Source of the DNA: Actinoplanes regularis
GTDB taxonomy: Bacteria; Actinomycetota; Actinomycetes; Mycobacteriales; Micromonosporaceae
Reading direction: 5' to 3'
NCBI RefSeq assembly: GCF_900188005.1
Contig: NZ_FZNR01000001.1
Coordinates: 744,001-808,000 of the forward strand
DNA: 64,000 bases
The notes below the pieces were generated by a model. It made no database searches. It was given only the letters and a program-made list of their open reading frames with translations, and was not told the DNA's origin. This document shows, in pieces, positions 17,267 to 31,080 of this stretch (positions are counted from its first letter, which is position 1; each line of letters opens with the position of its first letter). The position numbers were made by a program, and so were the translations under genes.

Positions 17267-18415
17267 CTAGCTGTTCTTGTTCACGAACTCCGGGTGGGCC
17301 AGCAGAAACTCCTGAATCCGGTCCTCCCGGACCGCCGCGAAGAACTCCTCGGAGCCGGGCGCGAGCGTCTCACCCAGGTACCTGCCGCCCTCGTAGGCGC
17401 CGTCTCCGGTCAGCTTGACCGAGATCATGCTGTCGGTGTTCAGGTTCCGCAACGCGAGCGCCCAGTCGAGTACGCCGTGGCCGTTGCCGTCGAAGGTGAG
17501 GGCGTCACCGGCCGAGTCCAGGATCTTCAGCATCCTGGCCGGGTCGCTCACCACACCCTTGCTCATCGCCTGCTTGGCCATCGCCTTGATGAACTGCTGC
17601 TGGTGCCGCTGGCGGTCGTAATCGCTGTTGGGCAGGCCGTACCGCTGGCGGACGTAGTCCAGCGCCTCCCAGGCCGCCAGGTGGTACCTACCGGGCGGGT
17701 ACATCTTCTGCGGGCCGATGTACGGGTGCGCGCACGAGTTGTCGGCGCACTCCGGCCGGCGGTGCCGCGGCGTGCCGTCGGGCTGCAGGTGCTCGGACCG
17801 GACCGGCATGTCGACGGTCATGGTGACCCCACCCATCGCCTCGACGATCTGCTTGAAGCCGCCGAAGTTGATGATCGCACCGGCCTGGAAGTCGTCGATA
17901 CCGGTCAGCTGGCTGACCGTCCTGGCGAGCAACTGGAAGCCCTGCTTGACGTCGTGCCGGCCACCGCCCACCGAGCTGCCGTACGACATCGCCGCGTTGA
18001 TCTTCGACTTGCCGCCGCCGAACCCGGTCGGCTCGAACGGCGGGATGTCGACATACAGGTCCCGGGGGATGGAGAACATGTAGACCTGGTTCATCCCCGC
18101 CGGGATGTGCGCCACGATGATCGAGTCGGAGAGCGGCGGGCTGTGATCGTCACGCGGATCGATCCCGGCCATCAGGATGTTGAGCGGGCCCTTGATGTCC
18201 GCCGGGGCCGTCCTGCTGTCGCCCGGGGCGCCCGAGCCGATGAGGCGGCCGTCGGCGTCGAGCGAATCGGTGTACTTCGAGAGCAGGGCCGAGCCGGTGA
18301 CCAGAACACCACCGCTGGCCGCCATCAGCACCGCGCCGAAGACCGCGCTCAGCCTGGCCCACAGCGGTGCACGCTTCGCGGACTTGTCCACACGATCCCC
18401 AACCTCGCCGCGCAT
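17267..18415 (-). CDS. LytR-CpsA-Psr (LCP) family glycopolymer transferase
   Basis: This 382-aa protein has a basic cytoplasmic N-terminus, one membrane helix (about residues 20-45) and an extracellular LCP domain. The domain shows LMAGIDPRDD, SDSIIVAHI, FSIPRDLYVDIP and YVRQRYGLPNSDYDRQRHQQ, including the conserved Arg/Asp pyrophosphate-binding residues. LCP enzymes attach polyprenyl-linked glycopolymers to peptidoglycan. I chose ATG 18415; GTG 18427 is possible. Longer frames would run back into the atpD terminator. The gene sits between atpD and atpC, an unusual place. Confidence 0.9.
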   Translation of the reverse strand: MRGEVGDRVDKSAKRAPLWARLSAVFGAVLMAASGGVLVTGSALLSKYTDSLDADGRLIGSGAPGDSRTAPADIKGPLNILMAGIDPRDDHSPPLSDSIIVAHIPAGMNQVYMFSIPRDLYVDIPPFEPTGFGGGKSKINAAMSYGSSVGGGRHDVKQGFQLLARTVSQLTGIDDFQAGAIINFGGFKQIVEAMGGVTMTVDMPVRSEHLQPDGTPRHRRPECADNSCAHPYIGPQKMYPPGRYHLAAWEALDYVRQRYGLPNSDYDRQRHQQQFIKAMAKQAMSKGVVSDPARMLKILDSAGDALTFDGNGHGVLDWALALRNLNTDSMISVKLTGDGAYEGGRYLGETLAPGSEEFFAAVREDRIQEFLLAHPEFVNKNS

Positions 18416-18440
18416 CCCGGGCTTCACCCTGTACACAACG

Positions 18441-18474
18441 AGAAGCCGTGCCGGTGAGTACCGGCACGGCTTCT
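18441..18474 (-). terminator. Rho-independent terminator after atpD
   Basis: A perfect 14-bp stem (AGAAGCCGTGCCGG / CCGGCACGGCTTCT) has a 6-nt loop. It lies 31 bp beyond the atpD stop and 26 bp before the LCP start. It should end most transcripts of the main atp operon, so LCP-atpC may need read-through or its own promoter. Confidence 0.88.
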
Positions 18475-18504
18475 TTGTTCGTTGGAGTTTCCGAAGAGCT
18501 GGGG

Positions 18505-20879
<2,375 letters not shown>

Positions 20880-20881
20880 GC

Positions 20882-22450
<1,569 letters not shown>

Positions 22451-22528
22451 CCTCTGCCTTCTCTGTCTAGCTCGGGACGTCGCCGCCACCGAGGGGCTTC
22501 TCGATAAGGAATCGAGGGGAAAGGACTG

Positions 22529-23347
22529 TTAAGCGAACGCCTGCTTGGCGGCGTTCAGCCGACGCAGGATCGTGCCGTCGTAGAGATCGGAACCGACCCG
22601 GACGCTGACCCCACCGATGATCGCCGGGTTCACGTCCACCTTCAGCGAGACCTCACGGCCGTAGATGGTGGACAGCTTGGCGGCCAGCGCCGTCTCCTCG
22701 GCGTCACTGAGCGGCTTGGCGACCGTCACATACGCCACCTCGCGGTCGCGCTGCGCGGCGGTCAGCTCGACCAGCCGGCTCAGCGAGGCCTCGAAGCCGC
22801 GGCCACCGAGTCCCTCGAGCGCGACCTGGACGAGGCGGACCGTGATCGCCTCGACCTTGCCCTCGAGCAGGTCACCGACCAGCTTAGCCCGGGGCGCCAC
22901 CGGGGCGCCGATGTCGCTGAGCGTGGCCGCGAGCTGCGGCGTCCCGGCGACGATCTGCGAGAACCGGAACAGCTCGTCCTCGACCTCCGCCAGCTTGCCG
23001 TCCTTCTGCGTCGAGGCGAGCAGGGTGTCGACACCCAGCCGCTCGGTCGCGTCCAGCAGGTCACTGGGCTTGGAGAACCGGCCGGCCACCAGGGTGGTCA
23101 GCGCGTCGACGGTCACCGCGGCGGCCTTGCCGGACAGCAACGAGCGGAACAGCTCGGAGCGGTCGGCGCCCGGCCGAGACGGGTCGGTCAGCGCCCGGCG
23201 CAGCCGGGGCTGGCCTCGCAGCAGGCCGGCCACCGACAGGATCTCGTCGGCGACCGTTGCCAGCTGCGCGCCCGTGGACTTGGCGGTGTCGGCGTGGAGC
23301 CGCTCCGCCGCGTCCGCGTAGGCCTGGTTGGACACGCCTGACGCCAT
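22529..23347 (-). CDS. atpH: F1F0 ATP synthase delta subunit, extended actinobacterial form
   Basis: This 272-aa peripheral-stalk subunit is about 90 residues longer than E. coli delta, the normal size in Streptomyces-like Actinobacteria. It is not fused to b', unlike the mycobacterial protein. The conserved C-terminal part includes VTVAKPLSDAEE, NPAIIGGVSVRVGSDLYDGT and LNAAKQAF. The start overlaps the atpF stop by one base. Confidence 0.95.
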   Translation of the reverse strand: MASGVSNQAYADAAERLHADTAKSTGAQLATVADEILSVAGLLRGQPRLRRALTDPSRPGADRSELFRSLLSGKAAAVTVDALTTLVAGRFSKPSDLLDATERLGVDTLLASTQKDGKLAEVEDELFRFSQIVAGTPQLAATLSDIGAPVAPRAKLVGDLLEGKVEAITVRLVQVALEGLGGRGFEASLSRLVELTAAQRDREVAYVTVAKPLSDAEETALAAKLSTIYGREVSLKVDVNPAIIGGVSVRVGSDLYDGTILRRLNAAKQAFA

Positions 23348-23910
23348 CAGCGCCCGCCCGCCGTGCCGGCGGTGTCGAGGTCCGCGATGAAACGCTCGAC
23401 GGTGCCGCGAGTGCGGGCCTCATCGGCCAGCGCCTCGCCGACGATCTTGCCGGCCAGGTCGACGGCCAGCGTCCCGACCTCGGAGCGGAGCTCCCGGACG
23501 ATCGACTCGCGCTGCGCCGCGAGCTGCTCGTTGCCGGCCGCGATGATGCGGTCCGACTCCTCGCGAGCCTTGGCGAGCACATCCTGCCGGATGCCCTCGG
23601 CGTCGGCACGGGCCTCGTCGCGGATGCGAGCGGCCTCGGTCCGGGCCTCGGCGAGCTGCGCGCGGTACTGCTCGAGCAGCTCGTTCGCCTCGGCCTGGGC
23701 GGCCTCGGCACGCTTGATGCCACCCTCGATGGCGTCCACGCGAGCCTGGAACGTCTTCTCCATCTGCGGGAAGACGAACTTGATCAGGACGAAGCAGAGG
23801 ACCGCGAAGGCAACCGAGCCGACCACGAGCTCCTGCCAGATCGGCTGGATCGGGTTGTGCTCGGTCTCCTTGGTGGCCGCCTCGGCCAGAACCACAAACG
23901 TGTTGATCAC
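23347..23910 (-). CDS. atpF: F1F0 ATP synthase b subunit
   Basis: This 187-aa protein has one membrane helix (residues about 29-50, VGSVAFAVLCFVLIKFVFP) and a long charged helix (EAAQAEANELLEQYRAQLAEA) that forms the peripheral stalk with delta. GTG start at 23910, preceded by AGGAGG. Normal length, no fusion. Confidence 0.96.
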   Translation of the reverse strand: MINTFVVLAEAATKETEHNPIQPIWQELVVGSVAFAVLCFVLIKFVFPQMEKTFQARVDAIEGGIKRAEAAQAEANELLEQYRAQLAEARTEAARIRDEARADAEGIRQDVLAKAREESDRIIAAGNEQLAAQRESIVRELRSEVGTLAVDLAGKIVGEALADEARTRGTVERFIADLDTAGTAGGR

Positions 23911-23942
23911 GGAACCTCCTGTCGAGGTCAGCTAGGCCTGGG

Positions 23943-25047
<1,105 letters not shown>

Positions 25048-25059
25048 GGCCCTTTCCTG

Positions 25060-25293
25060 TCAGGCGCCGAGCCGGCGCACGATGAGGTACACACCTAGGC
25101 CGATGCCGAGGACGGCGCCGATGCCGGCGAACACACCCTTGGTCCCGACGTAGTGGTCGACCAGCCAACCGATCCCGCCCCACACCAACATGCCCGCAAT
25201 GAGGTAGGTGACCGCCGTCATTCCCGCACCGGAATCGGGCGGGGTCGGGCCATTGTCACCGTGCTTGCCGAGGGGGGGTTCTTGGCCAGTCAT
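25060..25293 (-). CDS. AtpZ/AtpI-like protein, 77 aa
   Basis: This 77-aa protein has two membrane helices (TAVTYLIAGMLVWGGIGWLVD and GVFAGIGAVLGIGLGVYLIV) around a short HYVGTKG loop, the pattern of AtpZ/AtpI-type proteins at the head of atp operons. Such proteins help c-ring assembly or Mg2+ supply; the role here is inferred from position. The ATG at 25293 gives the usual short hydrophilic lead (TGQEPPLGKHG). An unannotated gap of 210 bp upstream should hold an operon promoter, but I could not pick one securely. Confidence 0.82.
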   Translation of the reverse strand: MTGQEPPLGKHGDNGPTPPDSGAGMTAVTYLIAGMLVWGGIGWLVDHYVGTKGVFAGIGAVLGIGLGVYLIVRRLGA

Positions 25294-25503
25294 GACGGCC
25301 CGAACGATATCAGCAGGCAATACGAGGATGAGCGGGACCCCCCGCACAACCGCAGTTGTCCAGGCGTCAGGAGTCTCGCAACTGGAAGGACACGGTACTC
25401 CTGTCCCGCCAAAACGGAACAAGGCGCGGGTGGACACATCACCGGATCGGGGTAGTTGAACAGTCAAACCCCCGCTGAGCAGGGAGAAAGCTCGTGCTGT
25501 AGA

Positions 25504-25959
25504 TCACTTTCCGAGAGTCTTACGGGTTACCCACCAAGCCTGGACCGCGGTCCAGACCAGCACTCCGGCGACAACCCCGAGGCCCAGCGCCTTCTTACCC
25601 GACCAATCGGACGAGACGCCTACAGCCAGAATAATCCCCAGCAAAGAATATTTGACGACATACGTCAACATCCCCAACGGCATGACCAGAGCCGGGCGCA
25701 CGGTGTCCGCCCACGCGACCACCAGGGTGGTCAGGGTGTGGCTGACGGTCACGATCAGCACGCCGCCGGCCGCGGCCAGCGCGGCGGTCGGCCCGCTGAC
25801 CAGGAACCCCACCGACGCGGCACAGGTGACCAGCGCGAACGAGACCGCGGTCAGGAAGCCGAGGTGCTCCACCTTCCAGCGCGGATCCTTCGGCAGCGGA
25901 GGCAGGTCCGGCAACGGAAGGTCGTCGTCTTTCTCCGGTGCGGGGGCAACGCCGCTCAC
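25504..25959 (-). CDS. Membrane protein of AtpI type, ahead of the ATP synthase operon
   Basis: This 151-aa protein has a Pro/Asp-rich cytoplasmic lead (PLPDLPPLPKDPRWKVEHLG) and four membrane helices, resembling ATP synthase subunit I. Its GTG overlaps the glyA stop by 4 bp and is preceded by AGGAGG, so it is translated from the glyA mRNA. A role in ATP synthase assembly is inferred from fold and place only. Confidence 0.7.
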   Translation of the reverse strand: MSGVAPAPEKDDDLPLPDLPPLPKDPRWKVEHLGFLTAVSFALVTCAASVGFLVSGPTAALAAAGGVLIVTVSHTLTTLVVAWADTVRPALVMPLGMLTYVVKYSLLGIILAVGVSSDWSGKKALGLGVVAGVLVWTAVQAWWVTRKTLGK

Positions 25960-27245
25960 GCCAGAACCTCCTGCTGTTTGTAGAAGGGGAAGCGCCGCAC
26001 CAGGCCGGTCACCTCCTCGCCGACAGCGGCCAGCCCGGACACCCCGGCGGCCGTCTCCGGATCGCAACGCACCGCCACCCCGATGAGCTCCGCGATCCGG
26101 CGCATCTCGGCCTCCCGCATCCCCTGCGAGGTGACACTCGGCGCACCGACCCGGATCCCGGACGCCACAGCGGCTCGCTCCGGGTCGTACGGAATGGTGT
26201 TCTTGTTGAGCGCGATCCCCGCGGTGGCGCAGCGCGCCTCCGCGTCCCGGCCGCTGACGCCCAGCTCGCGCAGATCGAGCACGGCGAGATGGGTGTCGGT
26301 GCCACCGGTGACCGGGCGCATCCCCTCGGCGGCCAGCCCGGAGGCGAGCGCCTGCGCGTTACGCACGGTCTGGGAAGCGTACCCCCGGAACGCCGGGGTG
26401 GCCGCCTCGCGGAGGGCCACCGCCTTGGCCGCCACCGCGTGCATCATCGGACCGCCCTGGGCGAACGGGAAGACCGCCTTGTCCACCCGCTGGGCCAGCT
26501 CGGCACGGCACAGGATCATGCCGCCGCGCGGGCCACGCAGCGCCTTGTGGGTGGTGCAGGTGACCACGTCGGCGTACGGCACCGGCGACGGGATGGCCCG
26601 CCCGGCCACCAGGCCGATGAAGTGTGCCGCGTCGACCAGCAGATAGGCGCCCACCTCGTCAGCGATCTCCCGGAACCGGGCGAAGTCGATCAGCCTGGGG
26701 TACGAGGTCGCGCCACAGATGATCATCTTGGGCTGGTGCGCCAGGGCCAGGTCGCGCACCTCGTCGTAGTCGATCAGGTCGGTCTCCGGGGCCACCCGGT
26801 ACGCGATCGGATGGAACCACTTGCCGGAGAAGTTCGCCTTGCTCCCGTGGGTCAGGTGCCCGCCGTAGGGCAGCCCCATGGCCAGCACCGGATCGCCCGG
26901 CTCGGCCAGCGCCGCGTACGCGGCCAGGTTCGCCGACGCCCCGGAGTGCGGCTGCACGTTCGCGTGCTCGGCGCCGAACAGCTCCCGGGCCCGTTCGACG
27001 GCCAGCTCCTCGGCACGGTCCACCAGCCGGCACCCGCCGTAGTAACGCTGCCCCGGATAGCCCTCGGCGTACTTGTTGGCCAGCGTGGAGCCGAGCGCGG
27101 CCAGCACCGCCGGCGAGGTGAAGCTCTCGCTGGCGATCAGCTGCAGCGTGTCACGCTGGCGCGCCATCTCGTCGAGAAGAACATCGGCGATCTCCGGGTC
27201 GTCGCGCTCCAGCGCGGCGAAGTCCGGACCCCAGAAGGTGCTCAC
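25956..27245 (-). CDS. glyA: Serine hydroxymethyltransferase
   Basis: This 429-aa PLP enzyme interconverts serine and glycine with transfer of a one-carbon unit to tetrahydrofolate. Motifs: ANKYAEGYPGQRYYGG, SGASANLAAY, and the PLP-binding Lys in CTTHKALRGPRGG. The GTG at 27245 follows GGGGAG. The longer open frame extending to 27575 is not coding there, because it would cover the divergent oxidoreductase promoter. Actinobacteria often have a second GlyA, so it may not be the only one. Confidence 0.92.
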   Translation of the reverse strand: MSTFWGPDFAALERDDPEIADVLLDEMARQRDTLQLIASESFTSPAVLAALGSTLANKYAEGYPGQRYYGGCRLVDRAEELAVERARELFGAEHANVQPHSGASANLAAYAALAEPGDPVLAMGLPYGGHLTHGSKANFSGKWFHPIAYRVAPETDLIDYDEVRDLALAHQPKMIICGATSYPRLIDFARFREIADEVGAYLLVDAAHFIGLVAGRAIPSPVPYADVVTCTTHKALRGPRGGMILCRAELAQRVDKAVFPFAQGGPMMHAVAAKAVALREAATPAFRGYASQTVRNAQALASGLAAEGMRPVTGGTDTHLAVLDLRELGVSGRDAEARCATAGIALNKNTIPYDPERAAVASGIRVGAPSVTSQGMREAEMRRIAELIGVAVRCDPETAAGVSGLAAVGEEVTGLVRRFPFYKQQEVLA

Positions 27246-27326
27246 CTGGTCTCCCCGAGCTCGGTGAACGCGGCCTGGAACGAGCATATGGCTGAAACAC
27301 CGTGATTCGGGGCACAGTCTGAAGTT

Positions 27327-28775
27327 ATGCACTGTCTTGTCACGGGAGCGACCGGGTACATCGGCGGTCGGCTGGCGCCCCGGCTGGTGGAGGCCGGCCA
27401 TCGGGTCCGCTGTCTGTCCCGCGACGCCGGCCGGCTGCGCGACGTTCCCTGGGCCGGGCAGGTGGAGGTCGTCGAGGCCGACCTCTCCGACCCGGCCGGC
27501 CTGCCCCCGGCCTTCGAGGGCGTCGAGGTCGCCTACTTCCTGATGCACTCGCTCGGGCAGAAGGACTTCGAGCACCGCGACCGCGAGGCGGCGGCGAACT
27601 TCGCCACCGCGGCCCGAGCCGCCGGGGTACGCCGGATCATCTACCTGGGCGGCCCTGAGCCCCCGCCCGGCGACCGCCCCTCACCACACCTGCGCTCGCG
27701 CGCCGAGGTGGCCCGGATCCTGCTGGCGAGCGGCGTGCCGACCGCGGTGCTGCGCGCCCCGGTGATCATCGGCTCCGGCTCGGCCTCCTTCGAGATGCTG
27801 CGCTACCTGACCGAGCGGCTGCCGGCCATGGTCACCCCGCGCTGGGTGTGCAACCGGATCCAGCCGATCGCGGTCCGGGATGTGCTGCGCTACCTGATCG
27901 ACGCCGCCGGCCTGCCCCCGGAGGTGCACCGCGGCTTCGACATCGGCGGCGCCGACGTGCTGACCTACGCCGAGATGATGCGGCGGTACGCCGTGGTCGC
28001 CGGCCTCCCCCGGCGTTTCATCCTGCCCACCCGGGTGCTCAGCCCGTGGCTGTCCGCGCACTGGGTCGGCCTGGTCACGCCGGTGCCGAACACCATCGCC
28101 CGGCCACTGGTCGCCAGCCTGGTGCACGAGGCGGTGGCCCGCGAGAACGACCTGGCCGGCCTGCTTCCTGGGCCCCCTCCCTTGGGCTTCGACGAGGCCG
28201 TCCGGCTGGCCCTGGGCCGGATCCGCACGGCGGAGGTGGAGACCCGCTGGAGCAGCGCCTGCGGGCGGGACGCCGCCGCCGAGCCGCTGCCCAGCGACCC
28301 GGACTGGTCCGGCGGCAGCGTCTACACCGACGAGCGCTCCCGCCCGGTGTCCGCACCGGCCGACCGGCTGTGGCGGGTGATCGAGGGGGTCGGTGGCGAG
28401 AACGGCTGGTACTCGTTCCCGCTCGCCTGGTCGGTGCGCGGCTGGCTGGACCGGCTGGCCGGCGGGGTGGGGCTGCGCCGGGGCCGTCGCGACCGGCACC
28501 ACCTGCGGGTCGGCGAGGCGCTCGACTGGTGGCGGGTCGAGGAGATCGTGCCCGGCGAGCTGTTGCGGCTGCGGGCCGAGATGCGGGTGCCCGGGCGCGC
28601 CTGGCTGGAGATGCGCGCCGAACCGGCCGGCCCCGACGGCTCGGTCTACCGCCAGCGGGCGGTCTTCCTGCCCCGCGGCCTGGCCGGGCACCTGTACTGG
28701 GCAACGGTCTGGCCGTTCCACGGCATCGTCTTCAGCGGCATGGCCCGCAACATCGCCCGCGGCGCCGCCAGATGA
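27327..28775 (+). CDS. NAD(P)-binding oxidoreductase with C-terminal DUF2867
   Basis: This 482-aa protein has an NmrA/extended-SDR Rossmann domain (CLVTGATGYIGGRLAPRLVE at residues 3-22, YFLMHSLG, IIYLGG) and, from about residue 320, a DUF2867 domain (WRVIEGVGGENGWYSFPLAW, YRQRAVFLPRGLAGHLYW). Catalytic SDR Tyr-x-x-x-Lys is not evident, so it may bind NAD(P) without classic dehydrogenase chemistry. Such two-domain proteins are common in Actinobacteria and uncharacterised. Divergent from glyA. Confidence 0.85.
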   Translation: MHCLVTGATGYIGGRLAPRLVEAGHRVRCLSRDAGRLRDVPWAGQVEVVEADLSDPAGLPPAFEGVEVAYFLMHSLGQKDFEHRDREAAANFATAARAAGVRRIIYLGGPEPPPGDRPSPHLRSRAEVARILLASGVPTAVLRAPVIIGSGSASFEMLRYLTERLPAMVTPRWVCNRIQPIAVRDVLRYLIDAAGLPPEVHRGFDIGGADVLTYAEMMRRYAVVAGLPRRFILPTRVLSPWLSAHWVGLVTPVPNTIARPLVASLVHEAVARENDLAGLLPGPPPLGFDEAVRLALGRIRTAEVETRWSSACGRDAAAEPLPSDPDWSGGSVYTDERSRPVSAPADRLWRVIEGVGGENGWYSFPLAWSVRGWLDRLAGGVGLRRGRRDRHHLRVGEALDWWRVEEIVPGELLRLRAEMRVPGRAWLEMRAEPAGPDGSVYRQRAVFLPRGLAGHLYWATVWPFHGIVFSGMARNIARGAAR

Positions 28776-28847
28776 CCAAAGTTCATCAGCGGACCACAAA
28801 GGTTTCCACGGATCGATAGGAGGAAATGAAAAATAGGTCGGGAATGG

Positions 28848-29810
28848 TCAGGCGGCGGCTCGGGAGAGCCGGTCGCGAATCGCGAGCCAGTCCTCGGTAC
28901 GCGGGGGCTCCTGAACCAGGATCGTGCCGACGCCCGCGTCGTCCAGGCGGTGCAGGGCCGCGTACAAATCGGCGGCGTACTCCCGCGGATCGGCGGAGAG
29001 CACCTCGCTGTGGGAGCAGCCGGGATCGCCGGCTCCCTCGTACGTCAGAGCGGCAACCGGCGCCGCCAGCCCGGACCGGTCCGCCGCGCGCACGTCACCG
29101 ACCAACAGCACCTTAGCGCGCGGCGCGTAGTGCCGCCGGCTCATCCCGGGCGACGGCCGCGCCGAGCCGTCCGCCGTCTGCTCCTGCGGCAGCGCGATCG
29201 CTCCCGTCACGTCCCGCAGCGCGCGCAGACTGAGCGCCCCCGGTCGCAGCAGCGTCGGCACCGGTGTGGTCAGGTCCAGCACGGTCGACTCGATGCCCCA
29301 CGAGCACGGGCCGCCGTCCAGCACCAGCGGCACGTCCGGCAGGCTGCGCACGACATGCTCGGCGGTGGTCGGCGAGATCGACTCGGAGCGGTTCGCACTG
29401 GGCGCGGCGAGCGGCAGGCCGGACGCCTCCAGCAGGCGCAGCGCCACCTCGTGCGCGGGGATCCGGATGGCGATGGTGTCGTTGTCCGCGCCGACCCCGG
29501 ACAGGTGCTCGGCACGGCGCACGACCATGGTGAGCGGGCCGGGCCAGAAACGCGTGGCCAGTTCGTCCGCGGCGGCGGGCCACTCGGCGGCCAGGTCCCG
29601 GGCCGCCTCGACCGACGCCACGTGCACGATCAACGGATTCCAGCTCGGCCGGTTCTTCAACCGGTAGATCTCACCGATCGCCCGCTTGGAGAACGCGTTG
29701 GCGCCGAGACCGTAGACCGTCTCGGTGGGGAACGCGACGACCGAGTCGGCGCGCAGGATCTCGACCGCCCGGCTCAGTCCTTCGGCATCGGGGAAGACGA
29801 CACGGCTCAT
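28848..29810 (-). CDS. L-threonylcarbamoyladenylate synthase, Sua5 type
   Basis: This 320-aa enzyme makes threonylcarbamoyl-AMP from Thr, CO2 and ATP for the t6A37 modification of ANN-decoding tRNAs. The YrdC domain (residues about 10-200) shows PTETVYGLGANAFS, IYRLKNRPSWNPLIVHV and PSANRSESISPTTAEHV. A C-terminal Sua5 domain follows, after a linker with SPGMSRRHYAPRA. It overlaps the phosphatase gene by 4 bp. It is the second TC-AMP synthase in this window. Confidence 0.92.
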   Translation of the reverse strand: MSRVVFPDAEGLSRAVEILRADSVVAFPTETVYGLGANAFSKRAIGEIYRLKNRPSWNPLIVHVASVEAARDLAAEWPAAADELATRFWPGPLTMVVRRAEHLSGVGADNDTIAIRIPAHEVALRLLEASGLPLAAPSANRSESISPTTAEHVVRSLPDVPLVLDGGPCSWGIESTVLDLTTPVPTLLRPGALSLRALRDVTGAIALPQEQTADGSARPSPGMSRRHYAPRAKVLLVGDVRAADRSGLAAPVAALTYEGAGDPGCSHSEVLSADPREYAADLYAALHRLDDAGVGTILVQEPPRTEDWLAIRDRLSRAAA

Positions 29811-30397
29811 GGAAACAACAACGCGGCGAGGGGGACGGTGGTGTCCTCGATCTCGTCGCCGACCCGCTGGAACGTCTGGTCGCCACGACCCCACGGGTCG
29901 TCCAGGTCATCGGTGAGCAGCGGCGTCTCGCCGGCCCGCAGGCGGTGGACGGCCGCGACGATCGCCGTCCCACGCTGATGCACAACCTCCGGCTTGGGCT
30001 CAGCCGGCGGCAGCGCAGCCTGGTCCACCGCGCCGAGCAGCCGGCCGAACTCGCCGAGCACGAACGTGCGGTCGGCCGCGTCCGGGCGCAACGCGACGAC
30101 GTAGTCGACCTGGTCGGCGGTGGCGGTGAGGATCAGGTCGGCCTCGTCGATGAAGTCGCCGCGCAGCTTGCGGGCCAGGAAGCCGTCGTCGGAACCGCGC
30201 CGGGCGCGCACCTGGCGGGCCGCGGGCGGGTTCATCTCCTCACCCTCGTGCCAGCCGCCGGTGCCGGCGCTGACGCTGCGGACCAGTGCCTCGTCGGAAC
30301 CGGAGCGGTCCCGGACCGCCCGGGCCAGCAGCCGCTCGGCCATCGGCGACCGGCAGATGTTGCCCATGCAGACGTGCAGGACGGTGAAGGGCGCCAC
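29807..30397 (-). CDS. Low-molecular-weight protein tyrosine phosphatase family
   Basis: This 196-aa protein has the phosphatase loop CMGNICRS at residues 10-17 (C-x5-R-S) and the late general-acid segment DDLDDPWGRG. It dephosphorylates phosphotyrosine in family members; it may also be arsenate reductase-like, but the DP acid motif favours phosphatase. It is about 40 residues longer than minimal members. GTG start, 1 bp after the upstream TsaC-like gene, and its stop overlaps the Sua5 start, so all three are co-translated. Confidence 0.9.
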   Translation of the reverse strand: MAPFTVLHVCMGNICRSPMAERLLARAVRDRSGSDEALVRSVSAGTGGWHEGEEMNPPAARQVRARRGSDDGFLARKLRGDFIDEADLILTATADQVDYVVALRPDAADRTFVLGEFGRLLGAVDQAALPPAEPKPEVVHQRGTAIVAAVHRLRAGETPLLTDDLDDPWGRGDQTFQRVGDEIEDTTVPLAALLFP

Positions 30398-30398
30398 C

Positions 30399-31043
30399 TC
30401 AGGCCTGCCCCTCGACGATCTCGGGCACCACGTCGCGGAGCTTCTCCACCGGGATCGAGCCGGTCCGCAGCACCCGCGGGACGTCGCCGGTCACGTCGAC
30501 CACCGTGCTGGGCCAGGGGTCGACCGCCGGACCGGCCTCCAGGTAGACACGCACCGAGTACTCCAGCTGCTCGCGGGCCTCCTCGGCGGTCAGCGGCGAC
30601 GGCGAACCGACCTTGTTGGCGGTGGTCACCGCCATCGGGCCGACCTCACGCAGCACCTCCAGCGCCACCGGGTGCAGCGGCATCCGCACGGCGATCACCC
30701 CGCCGGTGTCGCCCAGGTCCCACTGCAGGCTCGGCGAGTGCTCCACGATGATGGTCAGCGCGCCCGGCCAGAACGCGTCGGCCAGGTCCCGGGCGGCCCG
30801 GGGCAGGGAGTAGACCAGCCCGTCCAGGGTGTGCCGGGAACCGACCAGCACCGGCGGCGGCATCCGGCGGTCCGAGCCGCGGCTGTGGTGCAGCTGGGTG
30901 ATCGCGTGCGCGGTGAAGGCGTCCGCACCGACCCCGTACACCGTGTCGGTGGGCATGACCACGAGCTCACCGCTCTTGGCAGCCTCGACGGCGGCGGCGA
31001 TGCCGCGATCACGATCGGCGATGGCAGCGCAGTCGTAGAGCAT
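30399..31043 (-). CDS. L-threonylcarbamoyladenylate synthase, short TsaC/YrdC type
   Basis: This 214-aa YrdC-domain protein has PTDTVYGVGADAFT near residue 33, HHSRGSDRRMPPPVLVG and TTANKVGSPSP. It lacks the Sua5 extension. It is the orthologue of the gene that usually follows prmC in Actinobacteria and makes TC-AMP for tRNA t6A. It lies 37 bp after prmC. Its coexistence with a full Sua5 gene two positions downstream suggests redundancy or specialisation. Confidence 0.9.
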   Translation of the reverse strand: MLYDCAAIADRDRGIAAAVEAAKSGELVVMPTDTVYGVGADAFTAHAITQLHHSRGSDRRMPPPVLVGSRHTLDGLVYSLPRAARDLADAFWPGALTIIVEHSPSLQWDLGDTGGVIAVRMPLHPVALEVLREVGPMAVTTANKVGSPSPLTAEEAREQLEYSVRVYLEAGPAVDPWPSTVVDVTGDVPRVLRTGSIPVEKLRDVVPEIVEGQA

Positions 31044-31080
31044 CACGTGATGCAGTGTGCCATGCGTGTCATCTGCTGAT

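Noticed and set aside
25294-25503. A defined -35/-10 promoter for the atp operon
   Set aside because: Several weak TTG-containing hexamers exist, but none pairs with a convincing -10 at 16-18 bp spacing.
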